Shown here piece by piece: positions 1 to 7,906 of a stretch of 64,000 nucleotides of DNA. The notes under the pieces were generated by a model. That model searched no databases. It saw only the letters and a program-made list of their open reading frames with translations, and had not been told where the DNA came from. Made by a program: the position numbers and the translations under genes. Each line of letters starts with the position of its first letter. Within the stretch, counting starts at the first letter, position 1. The stretch is from Pontibacter chinhatensis (GTDB taxonomy: Bacteria > Bacteroidota > Bacteroidia > Cytophagales > Hymenobacteraceae), in contig NZ_FOOT01000002.1 of NCBI RefSeq assembly GCF_900113285.1, positions 124,001 to 188,000 of the forward strand, given 5' to 3'.

Positions 1-244
1 CGGGCTGCTCCAGGAAGCCAAAAAAGAACTCGATATACAACATTACAAAGGTATTTTAAGTACATTGCATCAGCTTAAAGGCACCGGTTTTACCCTGGGC
101 ATTAATCCGCTGGCGGAACTGGCCAAAAAAATAGAGCACGACATCAAAAACGACAACCTGGAGGGGGTAGACAAAGACTTCTCTGCGTTGCAAATGCAGT
201 ACGAAAACTATAAAAAAACTTATAAGGACATTATATTCAGCTAA
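1..244 (+). CDS. C-terminal end of an HPt-containing signalling protein (partial)
   Basis: The reading frame is open from the window edge to a TAA at 242-244. It encodes about 80 residues with the histidine phosphotransfer signature LHQLKGTGFTLG near the N-terminal side, followed by an amphipathic helix (LAELAKKIEHDI). HPt domains carry the phosphorylated histidine of multistep phosphorelays, so this is probably the end of a hybrid sensor kinase whose earlier part lies outside the window. The next gene, a lone receiver domain, starts 2 bases after the stop and is the obvious phosphotransfer partner. HPt identity is well supported; the kinase part is inferred. Confidence 0.8.
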   Translation, partial: GLLQEAKKELDIQHYKGILSTLHQLKGTGFTLGINPLAELAKKIEHDIKNDNLEGVDKDFSALQMQYENYKKTYKDIIFS

Positions 245-246
245 AA

Positions 247-630
247 ATGGCAGAAAATAAAACTATTTTGATCGCTGAGGATAGCTCTGTTATCCTGAAC
301 CTGACTAAAAAGATCCTGGAGCTGCAGAAGTATAAGATCCTGACAGCCAAGAACGGTGGCGAGGTTCTTAAACAAGTAGAATCTAACAAGATTGATGCTA
401 TCCTGATGGACCTGAACATCCCGGTGAAGAACGGCATGGAGTGCACCAAGGAGATCCGCGCCAGCAAGAACCCGGAAATAGCCAACATTCCGATTATTGC
501 CGTTACAGGCAACGCCAACAACTATAGCATGGAAGACTTTAAGGCTGTGGGTATTAACGACTACCTGCCTAAGCCGCTGGATTTCGACATGCTGGTGGAA
601 ACCGTGAAAAAGTATACCGTAGCACGTTAA
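247..630 (+). CDS. Single-domain response regulator (receiver only)
   Basis: A 127-residue protein made of one CheY-like receiver domain with no output domain. The acidic pocket is E11-D12, the phospho-acceptor is D55 in ILMDLNIP, the switch threonine is T87 in AVTGNA and the conserved lysine is K109 in LPKPL. It should take phosphate from an HPt or hybrid kinase, and the HPt domain ending 2 bases upstream is the natural donor. Its stop overlaps the start of the next gene by one base, so it belongs to a tightly coupled transcription unit. It probably acts as a phosphorelay shuttle or by protein-protein contact; the target is not visible here. Confidence 0.93.
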   Translation: MAENKTILIAEDSSVILNLTKKILELQKYKILTAKNGGEVLKQVESNKIDAILMDLNIPVKNGMECTKEIRASKNPEIANIPIIAVTGNANNYSMEDFKAVGINDYLPKPLDFDMLVETVKKYTVAR

Positions 631-905
631 TGCACTTAAAGTACACACGGCCTTTTTTAAACAAGCTGGAGGATATTTTTGCAGAGTCGGATTTTGTGCT
701 GCGCTACGAAAAGGGCAATTTTAAAGCCGGCTACTGTGTGCTTAAAGATATGAAGGTGGCTGTGGTGAACAAGTACTACAGCCTGGAGGGGAAGATAAAC
801 TGCCTTTACGATATCCTTCGCACCATTTCTGTGGACGAGAGCCGCCTGAGCGAGAAAAACAGGCAGCTTTACCTGGAAATCCGAAACGGAGAAAACGCCA
901 ATTGA
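630..905 (+). CDS. Small conserved protein of unknown function in a phosphorelay operon
   Basis: A 91-residue protein with no signal peptide or membrane segment and no domain I recognise. It is rich in charged and aromatic residues (for example KYYSLEGKINCLYDIL), which suggests a compact cytosolic fold. Its ATG overlaps the last base of the receiver gene's stop, and its TGA overlaps the TTG start of the PhnP-like hydrolase, so all three are probably translationally coupled. That tight packing is the main evidence that it is a real gene. I assign no function; it could be an adaptor for the receiver or an accessory of the hydrolase. Confidence 0.7.
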   Translation: MHLKYTRPFLNKLEDIFAESDFVLRYEKGNFKAGYCVLKDMKVAVVNKYYSLEGKINCLYDILRTISVDESRLSEKNRQLYLEIRNGENAN

Positions 906-1663
906 AAGTAACATTGTTAGGCACTGGCACCTCGCAGGGCGTACCGGTTATCGGGTGCACTTGCGAGGTTTGCCGATCTGTGGACTACCGCGACAAGCGC
1001 CTGCGCGTGTCGGTGCACCTGCAGGTCGGTGAGAAGAGCATTGTCATCGACTCCGGCCCAGACTTCCGGCAGCAGGTGCTGCGCGAGCGCATCAGAACAC
1101 TGGATGCCCTGGTATTTACCCACGAGCACAAAGACCACACCGCCGGTCTCGACGACATCCGCGCCTACAATTTCTCGCAGCACAAAGACATGCCTGTTTA
1201 CGCCGAGCAACGCGTGCTGGAGCAGCTGAAGCGGGAGTACTCCTATATCTTTGCGGACTATAAATACCCGGGCATACCGCGGGTGGAGTTGTACCCCATT
1301 ACGGTGGAGCCTTTTGAGGTGGAGGGGGTGCCGTTCATACCTATCCGGGTGATGCACTACAAGCTACCTGTGCTGGGTTTCCGTGTTGGCGATTTCACGT
1401 ACATCACCGACGCCAACTATATCGCGGAGGAGGAAAAGGAAAAGATACGCGGCTCTAAGGTGATTGTACTAAACGCTTTGCGCCACGAGCACCACATCTC
1501 GCACTTTTCCCTGAAAGAAGCCGTTGCCGTGCTGGAGGACCTGCAACCGGAACAGGCCTACCTCACCCACATCAGCCACCTGATGGGACTGCACCGCGAA
1601 GTAGAACTGCAACTCCCCGACTTCATCCGCCTCGGCTACGACGGCCTGCAGATCGAAGTATAA
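902..1663 (+). CDS. MBL-fold hydrolase, PhnP-like phosphodiesterase
   Basis: A 253-residue metallo-beta-lactamase-fold enzyme. The metal-binding HxHxDH motif is THEHKDH at residues 73-79. An N-terminal GCTCEVC (Cys19, Cys21, Cys24) matches the structural-zinc cysteines of PhnP. PhnP enzymes hydrolyse cyclic or linear phosphodiesters. The C-terminal part (YLTHISHLMGLHREVE) supplies further histidines. The start is a TTG overlapping the upstream stop by four bases; no ATG is better placed. There is no phn operon nearby, so the substrate need not be a phosphonate intermediate. Family assignment is firm, substrate unknown. Confidence 0.88.
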   Translation: MKVTLLGTGTSQGVPVIGCTCEVCRSVDYRDKRLRVSVHLQVGEKSIVIDSGPDFRQQVLRERIRTLDALVFTHEHKDHTAGLDDIRAYNFSQHKDMPVYAEQRVLEQLKREYSYIFADYKYPGIPRVELYPITVEPFEVEGVPFIPIRVMHYKLPVLGFRVGDFTYITDANYIAEEEKEKIRGSKVIVLNALRHEHHISHFSLKEAVAVLEDLQPEQAYLTHISHLMGLHREVELQLPDFIRLGYDGLQIEV

Positions 1664-1777
1664 TTCTTTGACAAAGGACTTTGTGACAGAGGACAAAAGA
1701 CTTTTGTTAGTTTGCCATAGAGTGTAAATCAAGTATAAATATCCTTTGTCTTTTGTCATGGAGTCCTTTGTCAAGAA
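1664..1777. repeat. Imperfect inverted repeat built from GACAAAGGAC-like words
   Basis: The arms at 1664-1701 and 1741-1777 are imperfect reverse complements. The left arm begins TTCTTTGACAAAGGACT and the right arm ends AGTCCTTTGTCAAGAA, separated by about 40 bases. The element fills the gap between the PhnP-like gene and the NFACT gene and can form a long hairpin in either strand. It may serve as a terminator or mRNA-stabilising structure, or be a degenerate mobile repeat. It ends three bases before the NFACT start codon, so its folding could affect initiation there. Confidence 0.6.
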
Positions 1778-1780
1778 AAA

Positions 1781-3349
1781 ATGCACCTGAACTTTTACTT
1801 TTTACGGCAACTGGCACAGGCCCTGCGATCCAAAGTGGTGGGCATGCAGGTGGTCACGGCTTTCAGCCAGAACAAGGCCGAGCTTATACTTGGCTTTGCC
1901 CGCGGGCACGAGGAACTATACATCCGAGCGCAGCTGGGGCCGCACTTCACTTCCCTCTCCTTCCCCACCGAGTTTAAGAGAGCCCGCGCCAACACCATCG
2001 AGCTGATGCAGGAGATGCAGGGGCAGACAGTGGAGGGCGTGGTGCCGCACCAGAATGAGCGCAGCTTCTATTTTATACTTTCCGGCGGCTATACTTTGCT
2101 GTTCAAGATGTTCGGTAACCGCTCTAACATCGTGCTCTACCAGAACGGGGAGGCCATTAAGCTGTTTCTGAAGAAATTCCCGGCTGATGCTGAGCTAAAC
2201 CCGCTGCAGATGGACAGGCCGCTGCAGCAGAACTTTGCTGCCTTTGCGGCTGCCGAGGGCAACCTGCGCAAAGTATACCCCACCTTCGGCGATGTGCCCG
2301 CTTTATACCTGGAAGAACGCGGCTACAGCCAGGCCAAGCTGGAGGAGAAATGGGAGCTGGTGCAAAGTATGCTGGATATCCTGGAGGCGCCGGAAGCTTA
2401 TTACATCATCCGCTTGCAGGACAAGTTGCGCCTGTCGCTGTTGCCGCTCGGTGAGGTGGTCTATACTTTTCAGGAGCCTTTGGAAGCGGCCAGTCAGTTT
2501 ACTCGTTTATACTTATCCGAAACAGGTTTCAAGCAGCAGTACGAGCAGGCAAAGCAGCAGTTGGAGCGCAAGCGGTACATAACCCAAACGGTGCTGGAAC
2601 AAAGCGAGGAGAAGCTGCAGGAGCTGCGCCACAACCGATCCTACTCCCAGACCGCCGACGTGCTCATGGCCAACCTCACCAATATTCCGCCGCGCGCCAC
2701 TGAGGTAGAACTCTACGATTTTTACACCGACCGGACCCGCATTTATACTTTAAAGCAGCACGAGACACCCCAGAAGCATGCCGAGCGTCTCTACCGCAAA
2801 GCCAAGAACCAGCACCTGGAGGTAAAGCAGCTGGAGGAGAAAACCGAACGCAAGTTGGAGGAACTCATTGTGCTGGAGGATGCGCTGCAGGCACTGAGCG
2901 AGGTGGAAAATTACAAGCAACTGAAAGTTTTCCTGCGGGAGTACAACCACCTACTCGGCAGCAAACAGCAGGAGCAGGTACAGATTCCATTCCGGGTATT
3001 TGAAAGCGAAGGATTTAAGATACTAGTAGGCAAAAGCTCCCAGAACAACGACGAGCTCACCCAGCGCCATACTTACAAGGAGGACATGTGGCTGCACGCC
3101 AAGGACGTGTCAGGCTCGCATGTGGTGATCAAGTACCAGGCAGGCAAAACCATCCCCAACACGGTACTGGAGAAGGCGGCGCAACTGGCGGCCTACTACA
3201 GCAAACGCAAAACCGATTCGCTGTGTCCGGTTATCTACACGCCGAAGAAATGGGTACGTAAACCGAAGGGATCTCCCCCCGGTTCTGTGGTGGTGGAGCG
3301 GGAGAAGGTGCTGCTGGTAAAGCCGGAGAATCCTTTTGCTAAAGTATAG
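1781..3349 (+). CDS. NFACT (FbpA/RqcH-like) ribosome quality control protein
   Basis: A 522-residue protein of the NFACT family (bacterial RqcH, eukaryotic Rqc2/NEMF). These proteins bind stalled 50S-peptidyl-tRNA and add C-terminal alanine tails. The N-terminal NFACT-N region begins with LNFYFLRQLAQAL, a charged coiled-coil-rich middle runs over roughly residues 270-400, and the C-terminal NFACT-R (DUF814) domain contains DMWLHAKDVSGSHVVIK and PKKWVRKPKGSPPGSV. Length is typical for Bacteroidota members and shorter than Firmicutes RqcH. The ATG follows an A-rich stretch. The gene holds eight copies of AAGTATA/TATACTT by hand count, spread over all three codon phases. Confidence 0.9.
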   Translation: MHLNFYFLRQLAQALRSKVVGMQVVTAFSQNKAELILGFARGHEELYIRAQLGPHFTSLSFPTEFKRARANTIELMQEMQGQTVEGVVPHQNERSFYFILSGGYTLLFKMFGNRSNIVLYQNGEAIKLFLKKFPADAELNPLQMDRPLQQNFAAFAAAEGNLRKVYPTFGDVPALYLEERGYSQAKLEEKWELVQSMLDILEAPEAYYIIRLQDKLRLSLLPLGEVVYTFQEPLEAASQFTRLYLSETGFKQQYEQAKQQLERKRYITQTVLEQSEEKLQELRHNRSYSQTADVLMANLTNIPPRATEVELYDFYTDRTRIYTLKQHETPQKHAERLYRKAKNQHLEVKQLEEKTERKLEELIVLEDALQALSEVENYKQLKVFLREYNHLLGSKQQEQVQIPFRVFESEGFKILVGKSSQNNDELTQRHTYKEDMWLHAKDVSGSHVVIKYQAGKTIPNTVLEKAAQLAAYYSKRKTDSLCPVIYTPKKWVRKPKGSPPGSVVVEREKVLLVKPENPFAKV

Positions 3350-4106
3350 CGGGCTGCTGAGCGCTGGCTTTATATGGCGCAAGCGTCCGTTTGTGCCGTT
3401 ATACTTTAGCTACCGCCAATTTATGGCGCAAGTCTTCAGACTTGTGTCCTACGATGGTGTCAAGTTTGCAACTTGACTGGCTTGAAAAGCCATACTTATA
3501 CTTGGGCTATACTTTATGTACTTGTTGGTTTATACTTTCCCGAGCCGCCGCTTCCTTTAACTTGAACCAAGCTATTCTTGCTGGCTACCGTTCATCCTCT
3601 AGTTCCCACTAACCTAACGTTGCATAACATACTTTCTGCCCTCCCAGGCCGGGAGGCCTCGCCTTCGGGCATCGCGCTGTGTACATTTCCTTTGCTACCC
3701 TTCGTCGCAATGCCCTTAGCGGGCACTAGAAATCTACAAGGCGCTCAACCCAAAGGCTGGGAACAGATTCAATAGCCATAGCCTCTGCTACTGGAAAGTA
3801 AAGTATAAAATAGTAAGTATAGAACTGTCCCCTTGAGGACAAGTGAGACGAGAGTCGAAACTTGCGAGCGAAGCTCAATAGGGGTGTAATCGCATGCTGA
3901 GACGAAGACTTGTAAATAGAATTTCCGATAGCTCTCTCGCTCTGCTCGAGATGACATAGTGAGTAGCAAGTATAATTCCCCTCCTTAGCTAAGGAGGGGT
4001 AAGGGGTGGTTGGGCCCGGCGTTGCAGTACTCCCTTCCCTGTTGCTAAGGGAGTGGCTACAGAAGTGCATAGCAGACGGGAGCCAATATCTGGAGGGTTT
4101 ATACTT
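3350..4106. repeat. Intergenic mosaic of Bacteroidota-type repeats
   Basis: No convincing gene lies here. The stretch is built from repeat modules that recur in the same order near 59.2-59.7 kb: a TATACTT-rich leader (3481-3545), a GC-rich palindromic module CCTCCCAGGCCGGGAGGC around 3640-3660 followed by TCGCCTTCGGGCATCGCGCT, a module reading CCCAAAGGCTGGGAA (about 3749-3765), a hairpin arm ending CTCGAGATGACA (3930-3956), and CTCCTTAGCTAAGGAGGGGT with GGGGTGGTTGG (3974-4013). Short open frames across it lack protein-like composition. Confidence 0.75.
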
Positions 4107-4670
4107 TTACACCCCCAATTTCCGCAGCGCCAGCAGGCAGAGGGCGATGGAACCAGCCACATTGATTTGTCCGCTCGTCACCATACTTTCTACTTCCTGC
4201 AGGGGTACTTTCAACACCTCGATGTGCTCGCTGATATCCAGGTCTTGTTCGGCTACTTGGCAGGCGTTACGGGCCATAAAGTAGTAAATCTTGTTCGTAT
4301 CCTTGGTAGGGTTGTCGATTACCTCCAGCAGTGGCTCCAGGTGTTCGCAGGTATACCCGGTTTCCTCCAGCAGCTCGCGGTGGGCGGCTTCCAGGGGCTC
4401 TGTTTCATGGTCGTCAATCACGCCACCGGGTAATTCGATAAATATGTTGCCAGCGGCATGCTTATACTGCCGCACAAAAATCACATGGCCATCCTCGGTA
4501 AGCGGAAACACCAGCACCACGTTCGGGCGCACGCTCACGTAGTAGTCATCCATCACATGGCCGTTTGGCAGCTCCACCTCATCGCGGCGCAGTTTATACC
4601 ATTTCTCATCCACCACCATGTCCGATTTCCGAATCTTCCAGGGCTGGGGTGCTTTACTCTTATCACTCAT
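4107..4670 (-). CDS. NUDIX hydrolase, ADP-ribose pyrophosphatase-like
   Basis: A 187-residue NUDIX enzyme. The Nudix box reads GGVIDDHETEPLEAAHRE followed by LLEETGY, with one residue more than the canonical spacing between the first Glu and the REL element. The proline/glycine-rich approach to the box (FIELPGG) is typical of ADP-sugar and ADP-ribose pyrophosphatases. It is the last gene on the minus strand of the sugar cluster, 81 bases beyond the methyltransferase, so it may clean up nucleotide-sugars or simply be a neighbour. The C-terminal half is less conserved. Family firm; substrate inferred. Confidence 0.88.
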   Translation of the reverse strand: MSDKSKAPQPWKIRKSDMVVDEKWYKLRRDEVELPNGHVMDDYYVSVRPNVVLVFPLTEDGHVIFVRQYKHAAGNIFIELPGGVIDDHETEPLEAAHRELLEETGYTCEHLEPLLEVIDNPTKDTNKIYYFMARNACQVAEQDLDISEHIEVLKVPLQEVESMVTSGQINVAGSIALCLLALRKLGV

Positions 4671-4751
4671 ACTTGCAAGTTATACTTTATCCACGTAAAA
4701 AAGCCACGCTGAGAGCATGGCCTTGGTTTATACTTTGTAATGGCTACTGTG

Positions 4752-5573
4752 CTACTCCTTCTTCCCGTTCCGCCGCACCATGTACTCGTTTTTGCCAGCT
4801 ACTTTTTGCTGCACAGCCTCCTGCCAGTCCTGGCCGGTGGCCGAGAGGTATTCTGACTCGTTCCACAGCTGGCTTTGCTTCAGTTGCTCATCCGCTTCAA
4901 GTATGTAAAGCTCATGGCCTGGCTGTGCCTTCAGTCGGAAGCCGCAGGAGCGCATCATCGCCAGTATGGCGGCATGGTTAGGAGCCCACCAGTTGGTTAC
5001 ATCGCCGGCCATCCGTTTTTCGATGAAGGCCATTTTGGGCCAGCCCCCCTCCAGCATGCGCTTGCGATCGTTTAGCTCCATGTCCTCAGGCACCTCGGCC
5101 TGTTCCTGGCCGGGCATGGTCAGGGTCTGGAACACCATCTGACCGCGGCATTTACGGGAGAGAATATCAAGCGAAAGCAACGGATAACGCAAGTGGTAGA
5201 GCACGCCCATGTACCAGATCAGGTCGAACTGCCGGTCGAGGCGCGCTACATCATACACCTGCATCTGCCTGAATTCTATTTTATCCTCTAAGCCAAATTG
5301 CCTGGCCGCCCACTCCGCCTGCCGCAGGTAGTGTGGGTCCACGTCGATGGCCAGCACGTTGGCGCCGCGCTTAGCCAATTCTATACTATAAAAGCCGGCG
5401 TTGCAGCCAATGTCCAGTACCTCCTGGCCCGTCAGGTCCTGCGGGATAAAAGGCTCCAGTTCCAGCCACTTAAACCTGGGGAAATCGCCCAGGAAATGCT
5501 GAGGGGCGGTCTGCTCCCCGTTAGGCAGGTGCAGGTTGTGAAACCAGGGTGCCAGCGCTTCTATCTCCGACAT
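4752..5573 (-). CDS. SAM-dependent methyltransferase, CmoB-like
   Basis: A 273-residue class I methyltransferase. Motif I is EVLDIGCNAGFYSIEL (about residues 50-65), followed by the acidic ribose-binding region VLAIDVDPHYL. The segment DLIWYMGVLYHLRYPL and the later TNWWAPN resemble CmoB, the enzyme that carboxymethylates tRNA U34. Here the gene sits directly after a glycosyltransferase cluster, so a sugar, glycolipid or other small acceptor is more likely than tRNA. A hairpin at 5643-5679 lies between it and the last glycosyltransferase, so it may rely on read-through or its own promoter. Fold assignment is strong; acceptor unknown. Confidence 0.85.
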   Translation of the reverse strand: MSEIEALAPWFHNLHLPNGEQTAPQHFLGDFPRFKWLELEPFIPQDLTGQEVLDIGCNAGFYSIELAKRGANVLAIDVDPHYLRQAEWAARQFGLEDKIEFRQMQVYDVARLDRQFDLIWYMGVLYHLRYPLLSLDILSRKCRGQMVFQTLTMPGQEQAEVPEDMELNDRKRMLEGGWPKMAFIEKRMAGDVTNWWAPNHAAILAMMRSCGFRLKAQPGHELYILEADEQLKQSQLWNESEYLSATGQDWQEAVQQKVAGKNEYMVRRNGKKE

Positions 5574-5642
5574 ACATTCAATTTTTTTATGATTTATATG
5601 TGAGAGCTTACGCAGCTGCAGCAGCTAATGATGCATAAAACA

Positions 5643-5679
5643 AAACAGCCGCCCCGGCACTTGGCAGAGGCGGCTGTTT
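5643..5679 (-). terminator. Hairpin terminator after the glycosyltransferase genes
   Basis: An 11-bp stem (AAACAGCCGCC paired with GGCGGCTGTTT) with a 15-base loop. Read on the minus strand it is followed by TTTTGTTTTA-like sequence. It sits 20 bases beyond the stop of the last glycosyltransferase and 70 bases before the methyltransferase, dividing the cluster into two possible transcription units. Confidence 0.6.
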
Positions 5680-5699
5680 ATCAGTGCTATAAGCGGCAT

Positions 5700-6803
5700 T
5701 TATACTTCCTGCCCTACTTCCGCATTCGCGAAAGGATTCTCCAGGGTCATCAGTTCCTCGGCATAACTGATTAGCTCCTTGGCGCGGTGGGCGGCCGTGT
5801 GGTGCGCCAGCACTTTCTTACGGGCCCGCTCCCCAATCAGCTTGCGCTCTGACTTGCAGATCTCGCGCAGGTAGCGGAGCGTGTCCTTGGCGTCGTTGGA
5901 GATCAGAATCTCTTCATCGGGTTTAAAGATGGTATCCAGCCCCTCCCAGTAGTCGGAGATTATCGGGGTAGCGCAGGCCGCTGCCTCAAAAAGGCGCACA
6001 CTCGGCGAGTACCCTGCTTTCACCATGTCGGCCCGGGTGATGTTGAGTGTAAAGCGCTGGCTGTTGTAAAAGTTGCGGTGGGCGGAAGGTGGCAGGTGCT
6101 GGATGTGCTCTACATTCTTCGGCCATTTTATACTCGCCGGGTACTGTGGTCCGGCCACCACAAAGCGCCCGAGCGGCCACTGGCGGGCAGTCTCCAGCAT
6201 CAGCTTGTCGAGCGGCGGCTGGCGGTCGTCGGAGTAGGTGCCCAGGTAGCCCATGTCCCACTTGCTCTCCAACAGCTCTGGATAGTATAGCTTTGGATCG
6301 ATAGAGCAGTAGAGCGGCCTGGCCATAGGCGAGCCATACTTTTGCTCCAGCACATCCAGGGTAGGCCCTCCTGTAAAGGATAAGTATAAATCATACTTGG
6401 GGATGAGGTTTGGGTGCAGGTACTCGTAATCGCCGCGATCCAGTTTAGCTAGTGTTACCGGTGTGTCGATGTCATAAAAAGCCTTAATACCGCGGGCCGT
6501 CTTGATGACCCACTCCCCTACCGGCACCCCTTCCGGCACATACGATCCGACGATTACCATGTCAGCTTCGCGCACTTCCTCGGCAAAACCGCTCTTCAGC
6601 TCTTCCAGGGAGCTATAAAGCTCGGTGCGGCAGAACTCCGGGTTGGGTAAATCGCGGTTTCCGGCATACCAAGGAACATCCCGCTCCAGAAAAGTAACCT
6701 GATGGCCCTGCTTGTTTAGCTCTCTTACCAGACCTCTGAACGTGGTGGCATGGCCGTTGCCCCAGCTGGAGGTGATGGATAAGCCAAGAATTACGATATT
6801 CAT
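5700..6803 (-). CDS. Glycosyltransferase, CgeB-like (third of three paralogues)
   Basis: A 367-residue GT-B-type glycosyltransferase resembling the CgeB family. The N-terminus MNIVILGLSITSSWGNGHA is a nucleotide-fold strand/loop, and the C-terminal half has the donor-side helix SPSVRLFEAAACATPIISD followed by DYWEGLD. The ending ARKKVLAHHTAAHRAKEL is shared in pattern with the next two genes upstream. Its ATG overlaps the stop of the preceding gene by four bases (ATGA), a sign of translational coupling. No signal peptide or membrane helix is present, so it is cytosolic or peripherally bound. It probably adds one sugar in the pathway encoded by the cluster; donor and acceptor are unknown. Confidence 0.85.
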   Translation of the reverse strand: MNIVILGLSITSSWGNGHATTFRGLVRELNKQGHQVTFLERDVPWYAGNRDLPNPEFCRTELYSSLEELKSGFAEEVREADMVIVGSYVPEGVPVGEWVIKTARGIKAFYDIDTPVTLAKLDRGDYEYLHPNLIPKYDLYLSFTGGPTLDVLEQKYGSPMARPLYCSIDPKLYYPELLESKWDMGYLGTYSDDRQPPLDKLMLETARQWPLGRFVVAGPQYPASIKWPKNVEHIQHLPPSAHRNFYNSQRFTLNITRADMVKAGYSPSVRLFEAAACATPIISDYWEGLDTIFKPDEEILISNDAKDTLRYLREICKSERKLIGERARKKVLAHHTAAHRAKELISYAEELMTLENPFANAEVGQEV

Positions 6804-7906
6804 GCTAATGCTTTATTTTTAAATGTAACTTTCGCGTACAGCAGTTTTTCCAGTTGCTCTGCACGATGCTGATAGGTGTGCGCAGCCAGTACTTTCTTAT
6901 ACGCAGCTTCTCCGATTGCTTTTGCTTTTTCTTTAGATAATTCTGCTATTATCTTAGCCACGTCGGCTCCGTTGCGGGCCACGAGTATTTCTTTTCCGGG
7001 TTCGAAGAAAAACTCAATACCCTCCCAGTAGTCAGTGATAATGCAGGCACCTGCCCCCGCCGCCTCAAAAACGCGTGTGGCCGGCGAGAACCCGTAGCGG
7101 GCCATACTTTCGCGGCTGATGTTTAGCACGGCCATGGGCGTGCAATTAAAGGCATTGTGGTCGTTGGTGTATACGTGGCCTGTGTAATGCACGTTATCCG
7201 TCATCTGCTTGTCTCCCCAGCCGCTGCCGCCGATAATGAATTTCTTGTTCAGCTCCAGGGCTGCCGGCTTTAGGAAGAACTCGTCCACACGGGCCTCGCG
7301 GTCGGGCAGGCGGTTGCCCAGAAAGGCCAAATCGCAGGCAAAGCGCGGGTCGGGGTCCACGGGGAAGTGCGTGGCCGTATCCAGGGCGTTGTAAACAGGC
7401 ACGCATTTTTTTGCGCCCAGCGCCTCGTAGGCATTCACCACGGGGTCGCCCCCACCATAGGTAAGCACCATGTCGTAGCGCGGTATCAGCGGCAGGAACG
7501 GGTCGCTTGGGTTGTTATGCACACGGTCTAAGGTAGCTGGTGCGTCCACATCCCAGAACACCACCAACCGGTCGTCGGTCTGCAGCTTGAGCACTTCGCG
7601 CTCCAGCAGCTCGTCGAACACGCCCACACCGCTGGCTTTCACCACCATATCGGCATGCTGGGCGTCCTCCAGGCACTCGTAAACGCACTCCTCCGTGGCT
7701 TTGTACACCACTACTTTGGCCCACTCCGGGTCGTCCATGTCGCGGTTCTGCTGGCGATCGTAAGCGTCCGGCTCGTAGAAGGTAACCTTATGGCCACGCT
7801 CGCTCAGCGCCCGGATAATGCCCCTGTAGTAGGTAGCCGCGCCGTTCCAATAGGCAGACACCAGGCTGGAGCCGAAAAATGCTATTTTGAGTTTGTTATT
7901 GTTCAT
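6800..7906 (-). CDS. Glycosyltransferase, CgeB-like (second of three paralogues)
   Basis: A 368-residue paralogue of the genes on either side. The N-terminal motif KIAFFGSSLVSAYWNGAATY and the C-terminal donor-site region SPATRVFEAAGAGACIITD with DYWEGIE align with the neighbour at 5700-6803. The end HTYQHRAEQLEKLL matches the shared HTxxHRxxEL pattern. It overlaps the upstream gene by 11 bases and the downstream gene by 4 bases. It is soluble by composition. Tandem paralogues in one operon suggest successive addition of related sugars, or different linkages, on one glycoconjugate. Confidence 0.85.
   Translation of the reverse strand: MNNNKLKIAFFGSSLVSAYWNGAATYYRGIIRALSERGHKVTFYEPDAYDRQQNRDMDDPEWAKVVVYKATEECVYECLEDAQHADMVVKASGVGVFDELLEREVLKLQTDDRLVVFWDVDAPATLDRVHNNPSDPFLPLIPRYDMVLTYGGGDPVVNAYEALGAKKCVPVYNALDTATHFPVDPDPRFACDLAFLGNRLPDREARVDEFFLKPAALELNKKFIIGGSGWGDKQMTDNVHYTGHVYTNDHNAFNCTPMAVLNISRESMARYGFSPATRVFEAAGAGACIITDYWEGIEFFFEPGKEILVARNGADVAKIIAELSKEKAKAIGEAAYKKVLAAHTYQHRAEQLEKLLYAKVTFKNKALA

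Noticed and set aside
3391-4070. Short open frames in the first repeat mosaic
   Set aside because: They are made of repeat modules that recur at 59 kb and lack start-site context, domains or normal composition.
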